This document shows, one piece after another, positions 1 through 10,000 of a stretch of DNA of 64,000 bases. The stretch lies in NCBI GenBank assembly GCA_951640165.1, contig OX621260.1, positions 20,106,001 to 20,170,000 on the forward strand, read 5' to 3'. Numbering within the stretch: the stretch's first letter is position 1; the number at the start of each line of letters is the position of its first letter. This stretch comes from Pseudoips prasinana. Its lineage: Eukaryota; Arthropoda; Insecta; Lepidoptera; Nolidae. The notes beneath the pieces were generated by a model. The model had not been told where the DNA came from and did not search any database. It saw nothing but the letters and a program-made list of their open reading frames with translations. The translations under genes and the position numbers were made by a program.

Positions 1-163
1 CTACTTACATGTGAAAGATTGTCAGTATGGATGTATGGATGTTTGTTACTCTTTCACGCAATAAATACGAAACGGTGTTAAATACCTTATATATCTGAAC
101 TAACTAACGTATGGGTTGTAATTTATAAAGTTCAACGCGGGTAAAACCGCGGGACACAGCTAG
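1..163 (+). mobile_element. Helitron-like element, second family, cut by the window edge
   Basis: Ends GCGGGTAAAACCGCGGGACACAGCTAG, preceded by GTTTGTTACTCTTTCACGCA, the body shared with copies at 38.7, 53.2, 58.0, 59.3 and 62.3 kb. Confidence 0.65.
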
Positions 164-170
164 TGTTAAA

Positions 171-427
171 TAAAGAAAGCGCTATACTAACATATGACGT
201 CACCTGTAAGGAAGCCATAGAATCTTCATACTGACACTCGTATTGCGAGAACAGGACAGAGCATCCTCACTTGAATCCCATTAACAACTCCGAACGCTTT
301 GAATAAAGAACACGCTATACTAACATATGACGTCAGTTGTAGTGAATCTCCATACTGACAATCGTATAGCAAGAACGGGACAGAGCATCCTCACTTGAAT
401 CCCATTAAGACCTTCAAACGCTTTATA
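171..427. repeat. Tandem duplication, 133-bp period, with TGACGTCA
   Basis: Units 171-303 and 304-427 share CGCTATACTAACATATGACG, GACAGAGCATCCTCACTTGA and CGAACGCTTT. Each has one TGACGTCA octamer (195, 328). Confidence 0.75.
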
Positions 428-1577
428 TCTAAAAAGATTATCTGACGATATTTATTTTACTTTCTGAATTATATTTTTGTATCATATTTTTATTAAGCCC
501 CGCTATCTTTAGTTCATTCATAATCAGTCCGATCCCGTACCGATTACATTTCATATTCAAGATACTACATTTAAAATTGTATTACAATATTTAGTTCCGA
601 CGATAACAGTAATAAGGTATATACAAATTTTAAAACTTGTATAATTATTAATTTATGCAAAGCTTATTAAAACTAGACAACTAAAACAAATTAAATATTG
701 GAAAGAGTTTATAATTGAATATAAAGAATAGTTATTATGTACATTTACGATAATAAATTATATTAATTATTGGATATTACTAAAAAACTCAACTATCATT
801 GAAAATAATTAACTATTATTAAACGCTTTTGTCTGATCTCCCCGGAACCTAAAGCTTTTTAAATTATAAAAAACAAAAACAATGAGATAGATCCCAAACA
901 ATAATTTGGTTTGGCCCTGTATCAAACTGTGTAGTAGGTATACCGCCTTTAACAAATCAAATCAAAAAGAGAATAGGGTCCTATACTATTTAACTACTAT
1001 GGCTATCCTGCTTGATTCTATTAATCCATATTATGTGCCTTTTGAGACATCGGCTACCATCAATATTGTATTCACACAAAGAATTGTAATACTTGTAATT
1101 TTTTACATAAATAAAGCAATTTATTGAAAATAAAAGAGTTCTATATTATTTCACTTATGAGAATTATATCGCTTATTGGTATTTTTTTGATTAGGTATTA
1201 TTACGATGAAAACAAGTGTATCAATCTATGATAAACGCGGTTAATCCTCTTTATTATCTGTGCTGGTTTATCATTAACCGTGAATATACTCAACCTTCTG
1301 TTATTTACATTTAATCTTTCATGACAGCATTATTGCCCGCGCTCGCGTATAAATATGAACAAGCTGACTCATAACTTGTTCTACACTATAACTTGCTCTC
1401 TTGGTAGACTAAGTAAGAAACAGTGTACTAACGCCATCTATTGAATGACTGTTACTTGTTTATTTGTGTGTAGCGTCATCTAGCTAATACGCTCCAAATT
1501 AAAGTGGCTTAACGACACTTGGAACTTGCAGTATGCTTAGGTGTATTATAGTTGATAATGTTTTCCGATAGATGTCG
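428..1577. other. AT-rich stretch, nothing recognised
   Basis: No long frame with codon structure and no repeat shared with the rest of the window. A TATAAATA motif near 1348 has no supporting context. Confidence 0.4.
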
Positions 1578-1888
1578 TCTATACATATAATAAAATCGTA
1601 GGAAAGTCAAAACTGTACATTGAATATTTTTTTAAAAGGATATTTGGGGCGTGCGTGATCTACTTTCGATATCGAAGCCAAAAATATAGTTTTTAGAATT
1701 TTTGTCTGTTTGTCTGTATGTATGTCCGGGCTAAACTCAAAAAGTACTGCATGGATTTACTTCAAATTTTGCATGAATATTACTGAGAGGTCGGGTCAAC
1801 ATATAGGCTACATATTATCGCACCTACGGCGGAGGAGCTGTGATAATCTATAAAGATAAACGCGGGTAAAACCGCGGGGCACAGCTAG
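1578..1888 (+). mobile_element. Short Helitron, copy 1
   Basis: Starts TCTATACATATAATAAAATC and ends in the hairpin CGCGGGTAAAACCGCG followed by GGGCACAGCTAG, then T. A 5' TC, 3' CTAG and subterminal hairpin are Helitron hallmarks. 311 bp, non-autonomous. Confidence 0.82.
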
Positions 1889-1925
1889 TAAAAAATAAAA
1901 ATGAAACATCTGAGAAAAAAGTATA

Positions 1926-2246
1926 TCTATACATATAATAAAATCGTAGGAAAGTGAAAACTGTACATTGAATATTTTTTAAAAAGGATACCTGGGGTGT
2001 GATCTACAATCGATATCGAAGCCAAAAATATAGTTTTTGGAATTTTTGTCTGTTTATCTGTTTGTCTGTATGTATGTCCGGGCTAAACTCAAAAAGTACT
2101 ACATGGATTTACTTAAAATTTTCCATGAATATTACTAAGAGGTTGGGTCTACATATAGGCTACATATTATCACGTTATGAGCTACGGGAGAGGAGCTGTG
2201 ATAATTTATAAAGATTAACGCGGGTAAAACCGCGGGGCACAGCTAG
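1926..2246 (+). mobile_element. Short Helitron, copy 2
   Basis: Same family, 321 bp, with A before the TC end and T after CTAG. Only 37 bp separate it from copy 1. Confidence 0.85.
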
Positions 2247-2427
2247 TAATTCAATAAATTAAAGATTTTCACCGTAGCTTCACTTGCGAGGAATATCATA
2301 TTCTTCATATTAAATCGTCGTTATTAATGATATTGTAACGGCCTTTCCCCTAGCAGCTATATTCATACGACGCGGCGACGACCAGACATGGCCGGTAACT
2401 GAAAGGCCCAATTCAAAAAGGCTCATT

Positions 2428-2660
2428 CAATTGGCTTGCTGGTTAGTGACCCTAAACGCTAAACCAGAGGTCGTGGTTTCGATTCCCATCGTAGACAAAT
2501 CTTTGTGTGGTGAGCATGATATATCTGTGTGTAATTTATATCTATGTATTTAGAAATATATAAGTATATTTATCGGTTGTCTGGTTGCTATAGCACAAGC
2601 TCTGCATAATTTGGGATCAGATGGCAGTGTGTTAGTTGTCCCAAGATATTTATTATTTAT
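2428..2660 (+). repeat. SINE-A (tRNA-derived), divergent copy
   Basis: B-box-like GGTTTCGATTCCCAT, then the shared 3' body ending GGTTGTCTGGTTGCTATAGC ... TTTGGGATCAGATGGC. RNA polymerase III type SINE. Confidence 0.65.
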
Positions 2661-2783
2661 TTACCATTTTAATAACAGGTATTGCTAAACTCAATACTAG
2701 GAAATCATAATTTAAATCGTCCGGTTTTGATCTATGACTCCATCTACTCCGGATTGGTAGAGAATGATGGTTCGATCCCTGCA

Positions 2784-3094
2784 TCTATACATATAATAAA
2801 ATCGTAGGAAAGTCAAAACTGTACATTGAATATTTTTTAAAAGGATACTTGGGGCGTGATCTACAATCGATATCGAAGCCAAAAATACAGTTTTTATATT
2901 TTTTGTCTGTTTGTCTGTATGTATATCCGGGCTAATCTCAAAGATTATTGCATGGATTTACTTGATTTTTTGCATGAATATTACTAAGAGGTCGGGTCAA
3001 CATATAGGCTACATATTATCACGCTATCACTTACGGGGAGGACCTGTGATAATTTATAAAGTTTAACGCGGGTAAAACCGCGGGGCACAGCTAG
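2784..3094 (+). mobile_element. Short Helitron, copy 3
   Basis: Same family, 311 bp, A/T flanks, intact terminal hairpin. Confidence 0.85.
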
Positions 3095-3109
3095 TTACAA
3101 ATAAAGAAC

Positions 3110-3205
3110 TGCCGCTTGTGTGGCGCATTGGTTAAGGTGGTCTCCTCGTCACTACCTCGGCGTCTTCGTCTTTTGGGATCGACTCCCGCTGAATAATTAC
3201 TACTG
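3110..3205 (+). repeat. SINE-B head, truncated
   Basis: Begins CTTGTGTGGCGCATTGGTTA, resembling the SINE-B A-box at 22223; the B box is decayed (GGGATCGACTCCC). Confidence 0.45.
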
Positions 3206-3781
3206 TAAGTATAGAAAGGTTCTTTTTTCTCATTTCCAACTATTACCAGTGACAATTATTGTAAAGCCAAATAATGCTATTATGTGTCATAAACAACATG
3301 TAAGGTAATTAACGCAGTTCCTGAAAATAGTTTGTTCAGAATCGTTTACTGAATCGATTTATATCATTTTTAATACAGGGATTTTTTATTCCAAAATAAT
3401 TAAAACTACGGAAATTATTGTCATATCAACCCTGTACAGTCAAAACCAATTGAAATGGACCGTAAGTCAAAGTAATAAGACTTATAAATCGTAGTTTTAT
3501 TTGTATTCATACAAATTCCATCATTTAATACAAAATAAAGAAAAATAAACTTTATTCCCAGAAACTAATTTAGTAAATAATAATGCATATACATGTTAAA
3601 TTAAAAATTCAGTGTATGTATTATGATTACAACATAATATTCTAATTGGGGTGTTTGAGAGTGTGCGTTAATTACGTTACATGTTGTATACAGTACCGAA
3701 CCCAGTATAGACTCCAGCTCTCGCAAAGGTGTAAATGTAACCTGTCAAATTGAGGTTATGATTGATTGTAATTATAATTGA

Positions 3782-3909
3782 CTAGCTGCGCCCGCGATTT
3801 CGTCCACGTTACATCAGAATATCTCTAATATTTTGTCTCTGGTCGAAAACTAATAAAACATTCACATAAAACTTAGGTACATGTTTCCATACTAACTTTC
3901 ATCCCCTAA
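3782..3909 (-). mobile_element. Helitron-like 3' fragment
   Basis: Complement ends GATTTC GTGGGC-type hairpin region and CGCAGCTAG. Divergent and truncated. Confidence 0.45.
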
Positions 3910-4223
3910 TCTATACATATAATAAAATCGTAGGAAAGTCAAAACTGTACATTGAATACTTTTTAAAAAGGATACTTGGGGCGTGATCTACGATCGATAT
4001 CGAAACCAAAAGTATAGTTTTTACAATTTTTATCTGTGTGTCTGTATGTATGTCCGGGCTAAACTCAAAAAGTACTGCATGGATTTACTTCAAATTTTGC
4101 ATGAATATTACTAAGAGGTCGGGTCAACATAATAGGCTACATATTATCATGCTATCACCTACGGGGGAGGAGCTGAGGTAATTTATAAAATTTAACGCGG
4201 GTAAAACCGCGGGGCACAGCTAG
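3910..4223 (+). mobile_element. Short Helitron, copy 4
   Basis: Same family, 314 bp, A/T flanks. It directly follows an older, oppositely oriented Helitron-like fragment (3782-3909). Confidence 0.85.
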
Positions 4224-4642
4224 TTTTAAATAAACTACTGCCTGACATCAGGATGAATGGTCACCTAAGACCATTCATCCTGATGTCAGGATGGCTCGTC
4301 AACTATCCAGTAAGGATAAACTGAGAAAATGTTTCGAGATTTTTTTAACCAAGAGTTGCTACAAGATTGCTACCTTCATATACATAATTATGGGCCTCAT
4401 AGCTTTTAAAGATAAAAAATATTATCAATTTACTATTTGGATGTCTGAACGCCTGTAGAATTATATGAGCAATTTTTTAATCAAATACATTATTAGTATT
4501 ATTTAAGTAGGCGCCACTTGTTGTGAGTCTCAAACTTATTTAAAGTGATTAATGCAATAAATAAAACAATTTTATGGATAAGGAATTACAATACATCCTG
4601 ACATCAGGATGGCTGGTCACCTAAAAAAGTAGTTTATTTAAA
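4224..4642. repeat. Inverted-repeat element with internal palindrome
   Basis: TTTTAAATAAACTACT at 4224-4239 is complementary to AGTAGTTTATTTAAAA at 4628-4643. Directly inside is CCTGACATCAGGATGAATGG with its complement a few bases on (4242-4292), and CATCCTGACATCAGGATGGC recurs at 4598. Unclassified. Confidence 0.45.
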
Positions 4643-5169
4643 ATAAATCGTGGGTAGCAGTTATCTGACGATTAGTAGCAACTAGCACTAAATCGTGTCA
4701 GTCAGAATGGACGGTCACTACTCATATTTTACATCGAAATAATTAAAGAAAGTTGCTACTAATCATCAGATAACTACGGATGGGTATCAAATCTCAATAG
4801 TTATTAATTACGTGTACTTTTTACTGGGCGAAGAACTGCCTAAGCATTTTTATATTTCATCATCATCATCATATCAGCTGAAAGACGTCCACTACTGGAC
4901 AAAGGCCTCCCCTAAAGTTCTCCACAATGTTTATATTTATATCATATATATATATAGTCTAGTTAGCAAGAGATAAAATTATGTTCATGAACCAATGTTA
5001 ATGAGACAGTGTTAGAGATCGCGCGATCGTCGAGAAAGTTCTACTCCTTGTCTTGGCTATGCTGACCGCAGATTTACGCCGGTGAATGATTATATTCACC
5101 GGCGGTAGTACTTCCTATATCAATGCGAAAGTTTGTTTTTGTATGAGTCAGTATGTATGTTACTCCTTA

Positions 5170-5414
5170 AGGCCTACGCAGACCGGGTCGGCATGGCAAG
5201 GGATAGCGCACACTAGCCGCTTGGATACCATTACCTATCCCGCTACAGGAGCCTGTGGCGCGTCCTTTAATGCCGTGCAATGAAAATCCCTTTCATGTCG
5301 CGGCATCATTTTAAAGCATAGCATTAATGCCGTATTTCTGTATACTGATACGTTTGAATGACCATTAGTAAAAATGTATATCCCTTGCCATGCCGTCCCG
5401 GTCTGCGTAGGCCT
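5170..5414. mobile_element. Harbinger-like MITE, 245 bp
   Basis: Terminal repeats AGGCCTACGCAGACCGGG, continuing with one mismatch as CGGCATGGCAAGGG, flanked by TTA (5167-5169 and 5415-5417). Non-coding. Confidence 0.78.
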
Positions 5415-5528
5415 TTACTGAACGCATAATTTGCGTTTCATTTGTTGTAAAGTTTATACACTAATTTAATACTACTACATTTAATGCTTAGCCGCGGTAA
5501 ATACCGCAGTTAATTGTATTATATAAAT

Positions 5529-6073
5529 AAAAACCGGCCAAGTGCGAGTCGGACTCGCACATGAAGCAGCAAGCATTTCAGTTGATTGAATGAAAGCAAA
5601 TTGCGGTTTATAACGTATTAAAAAAACTACTTGCTAGATCTCGGTCAAACCAATTTTCGTTGTTAGTTTCTATGATAATGTACATCATATACTTTTTTTA
5701 GTTTTACCATTCTCATATTTTAGAAGTTACAGGGGGGGGGGGGGGACACTCAATTTCCCACTTTGGAAGTGTTTCTCGCGCAAACTATTCAGTTAAGACA
5801 AAAATGATATTACCAACCTCAATATGATTTTTGAAGACCTATCCATAGATTGAGTTTCAGTTCTATGTATGGCGACCCCCCAAAATAATTGTTCTTTTTC
5901 TATTTTTGTGTAAAAATATTAATGCGGTTCACAGAAAACACCTACTTACCAAGTTTCAGCAGTACAGCTCTTATAGTTTCGGAAAAAAGTGGCTGTCACA
6001 TACGGACGAACAGACAGACAGACATGACGAATCTATAAGGGTTCCGTTTTTTGCCATTTGGCTACGGAACCCT
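5529..6073 (-). repeat. GGTTCCGTA interspersed repeat, family variant 1
   Basis: Bounded by AAAAACCGGCCAAGTGCGAG with the palindrome GTGCGAGTCGGACTCGCAC, and by GGGTTCCGTAGCC plus the short hairpin AACGGAACCC. It contains a 14-base G run (5732-5745). Unclassified non-autonomous element. Confidence 0.68.
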
Positions 6074-6099
6074 AATTATAAGTAGGTAGTAGGAAAACA

Positions 6100-6733
6100 C
6101 AATGGAATAAATAATATTACTGATTTATTGATTAAAAATAACAATAATATTCGAGAGGAAAATTACATAAGCATCTTTCCCAAAACAGGAAAGAAGCTTA
6201 ATCGATGGATTTCACTAGTCTTTTACTACTCTCTCCGGTACAAAAATTTTATGTGTCTTATTCAAATTAAAATTATATAATAATAAAATACTGATGAAAT
6301 TCGTATATTTCCAATTATTTCCAATTGTCCTAAAGATAACACTAAACCAGGACATATTCTTCCTGCTGGAGTTTATACGAAGACCTTGATGTTGACAGCT
6401 ATACGAATATGGTATTTTCTAACGATCTTCTTTATAGTGCAATGGGTGTTAACTACTGCAGAGTTGTGTTGCAGATACTACAATCACGGTGGTGAACTAG
6501 AGCATGATGGTAACCAGCTGCAAGGTCCAACCTTACAGCAAACTGTCGAGGAAACAACGAAATTGCCATGAAATTCAGGCGTCGGTCATATGGAGACCTT
6601 TCTCAGTTGCAAACTCGAAACCAATCGATTGGCATTTGACGAAACCTCTGTCGCGCCAGGTAGTTTGTTAGGTATTACAATATAGCAATAAACAGCCCAG
6701 ATATTGCAACACCATTCGAACTTTGAGAAGTAT
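6100..6733 (-). other. Probable 3' UTR of the two-module gene
   Basis: The segment between the stop codon and the first minus-strand AATAAA (TTTATT on plus, 6124-6129) has no other repeat I can recognise and no continued reading frame. Just beyond lies an interspersed repeat (5529-6073). The cleavage point is inferred to be near 6100. Confidence 0.45.
6124..6129 (-). terminator. Candidate poly(A) signal
   Basis: A canonical AATAAA on the minus strand, the first one downstream of the stop codon of the two-module gene, about 610 nt away. Confidence 0.4.
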
Positions 6734-7066
6734 TTAGGGGAGTGGATGGAAGGTGAGCTCAGTCTGCGAGTGGGCGAACAGCAGGTTCAATTGCGAATCC
6801 AATCCCACGTTGTACATCTTCGTCAGTTTCGCGACTGACTGGCCTGGATCCTTACGGACGAGGGCTACTCCTGACACCTTCATCAAATGCACTTCAGAAT
6901 CGACGGAGCCGCCGCCAGTGGTGGCCAACTTCACGTGGCAGGTGACATCCACATGGATGTACTTTTCGACTGCCTTTCCTCGCTTTCCCGGGACGTCTAC
7001 ATATTCAGTCTTCTCTTCTACCTGAGGCAGATCGGCGCGGAACACGCTAGCTTCTCCCAACAGACC
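6734..7066 (-). CDS. Exon 9 (terminal coding exon) of the two-module gene
   Basis: The acceptor is TTTTTTTCAG|GGT. The exon encodes 110 residues from GLLGEASVF to TFHPLP, then TAA at 6734-6736. It includes KTEYVDVPGKRGKAVEKY and VSGVALVRKDPGQ, homologous to the end of module 1. There is no plausible donor before the stop, so this is taken as the last exon. The C-terminus is shorter than module 1 by about 25 residues. Confidence 0.75.
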   Translation of the reverse strand, partial: GLLGEASVFRADLPQVEEKTEYVDVPGKRGKAVEKYIHVDVTCHVKLATTGGGSVDSEVHLMKVSGVALVRKDPGQSVAKLTKMYNVGLDSQLNLLFAHSQTELTFHPLP

Positions 7067-10000
7067 CTGAAAAAAAAAATCGTGAGTATATATAGACGAA
7101 TTCCAAAACAAATGCCAAGGTTAGTTAGATCCGTATCCTTGGCTGTAAGCCAATGTAAAATGCAATTAGAAATTGTCCTTCTGCCAAAGTATCTTGAACT
7201 TTGACACGTGTCGCTATGTTTAGAAAGAAGTAAACAAATTAGATTGAATACTGTTTTATAAAACTCTCGTGATATTTGCGGCTTGTGGCATCTAGCCAGG
7301 AGGCGTTGCCTGATTTTCTTTATATACTACACTGCGTCGCGAATTCCATTTCACGTGACACAGAACAATATTTCGGGATCATGATTCGAGTTTTATATTT
7401 GCATGTTGATATCGCAATAACATAACCGTACAATAAATGCTACCCACCCCATTTCCAGAGATGGAGAACTTCATGCCCGGTTGGATAGCACGAGGCTCCA
7501 TACCGAGACCTTCGGAGTGAGAGTCAGACCAGAAATAGTTCTCTGGTTCGTTGAGAGTATCAGGCTTGAATGTGATGCGCTTGCCATAACCCATGCCGAT
7601 CGACTGCAGGAGCAAGCTGCGACCTTGGAATAGATGCCTGCGGCTGCCGGCTGGACGCACTCGGTAGTAGAAACCGGGAATGATGCGAGGATCCACATAA
7701 GTTCCTAAAATAAAAACATAACATCAGAAAATCATATCCTGTTTTTTCCACTTATTATATAAAGGGTTATTTTTAAAACACCAACAAGCTCACAGGACTA
7801 CATTGCTAACACCATAAGCAACAACTTTTGTTCTACGAGTTCGGACATATCTCAGTAAATTGAGAAAAAAATTAAGGATTTTACACGGACGACTGGCGAC
7901 TAGGGAAATGACAAGTTCAAGACGCTAGCGCTGCAGCCCTACCCCGCGCCCTTACAAGGGTTTATATACGTTATCTTTCTAATGCGGATTTCTGGAGTGG
8001 GAAATTTAATTGACACTTATTTCTATACGAAAATGTAACAAATTAAAAAAAGTCGTAGAACAAAATTTGTTGCTTATGGTCTTAGGTGTACAATCCTGCG
8101 AGGTTGTTGGTGTTTTACAAATGGCCCTTTATAATACGAATATAAAAGTGATAATTACCGATAACAGGCAACTCGTATCTCTCAAGACCGACAATGCAAT
8201 ACTGGCACGGAATGTCTTTAATATCACTACCGCTAACGGTAACCCTTCTGGACGATGACTCGATACCAGGCTTCAGTTCGTAACCCTTCTTCAGTTGCTT
8301 GATGCCAATGGCTACGTTCACCACACGGGCCACGGTGGCGTTGCCTCTGCCTTTCTTCAGAATTGCAACCCCAGTAACTGGCACCAATTTTGTAGCACCA
8401 TCATTCTCATACCATTCAACTTTGCATAGGGTGTTGATTTTCACTTTTTTATCAATGGAACCGTTGTCGTGGATTTTCTGTTCCAGTTCAATTTGACTTT
8501 TCTGCAAATTATTAGGAAATTGTTGGATAAGTAAGACATAAAAGTAGATTTTTCGAAAAAAGTAAAAAAACATCATTTCACTATGCTATCGTATTGGCTT
8601 GGCTTAAGGACATGGACATGGCTTAAGGACTGTTGCCTAATAGATACAGCCGGGACCGACAGTTAAGCGTGCGCTCCGAAGCCCGGAGATGCTCAGATAT
8701 TAAACCACATTGGCGGTTCTATCGAGGATAGTTTCTAAAACCTCGCCAATCAATAACTGGTATAACCATCTCGCTATAACAATTTTCATTATAAGAAGCT
8801 ATATTTACCTGCTGTTGAACGACTTCCAAAATACCCTGCGGTTCATGGTTAGCATCGTAGATAGTAAATTTGTCGCCAATAGAGACAGCTTCGATTTCAA
8901 ACACGAATCCTTCAGGTCTTGAGTCGGTCCAGAAGTAGTTTTCATTATCATTGAGCTTAGAGTCTAGAGGCTCAAATGTAAGGCGACGGGCAAATCCACG
9001 GCCAATGGACTGTAGGGTGAGAGCCTTGCCTCCAAACAAATATCTTGGCTTCACTGACAATGTGGGAGCATCGCGGTCCTGAAATATTAGAAGTTGTTTT
9101 ATTAATCTCGTTAACTAAATGTTTCAAAATATCCTCATTTACTTTTTTTGAAACAGTATCGTTATTATATACTTTATTAGTTTAAGTTGAAAATTAATTA
9201 CACGTGAATATACATTAACTTCATCAACAGTTTTATTTACTTATGAAAACAAGGTGTGTTCTGTTATGATTATTTTTTCGCATCGTTTACTAAGACCAGA
9301 GGCAAGTATAATGTATGCATATGTAATATTTTAAGGCGCCATACATTTTTAAGAAAGCTTTTTTTAAAACTCGGGCGTTCTGTAATGGTAATTCACATTG
9401 ATGACATACTAAAAAGCCTGTCAAATATTTAAACAAATTTCGTTAAGAAGAAATTCGCTATAGCGAAATTCAGACAGGGTCAGGTCATAATAGTTTTATT
9501 CATGCATTAAATATTTCGTCAAATTATTTTTATTTTACTGAACACCCACATAATTATGTAAAATTTTCAAATATGAAGCTTATCTTTATAAATTAATTCT
9601 AATAAGAAAAATATCGTATTGTTTGCAGCGCCATAAGGATGTTGTGCATGAATTATGAATCATTAATTAATGTTTTATTTCCCATTTATACATTCACGAT
9701 GACATGAAAAAATAATCACATCAAGATCACTATCAAAAGAAAGATTTTTTTGAACATGTATATTGATATGATTAACAATGGCAAAATGCCTTTATGAATG
9801 ATACTTATGGTTTACCTATTATGGACATAACATGCCGCCGGCCACTATGTCACTTTCGACCTGTCGGGTCTCTGCGAGGTTTCTTGATGTTTGTATGTGA
9901 ACGCCGCTCTGGGCGAAGGTCTGAAAAACTGGACGATCCACATACCATCGCCTACAACGGCAAGCGCCACTACAGTGGCGCAATAAATGCATGTTAACAG

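Noticed and set aside
5732..5745. G run as a G-quadruplex or regulatory site
   Set aside because: A single homopolymer within an interspersed repeat; more likely slippage or a sequencing artefact.
6386..6571. Plus-strand 61-codon frame with a hydrophobic start
   Set aside because: It lies in the probable 3' UTR of the minus-strand gene; there is no supporting context.
6753..7204. Two overlapping plus-strand frames
   Set aside because: They mirror coding exon 9 of the minus-strand gene, whose frame matches module 1 by homology.
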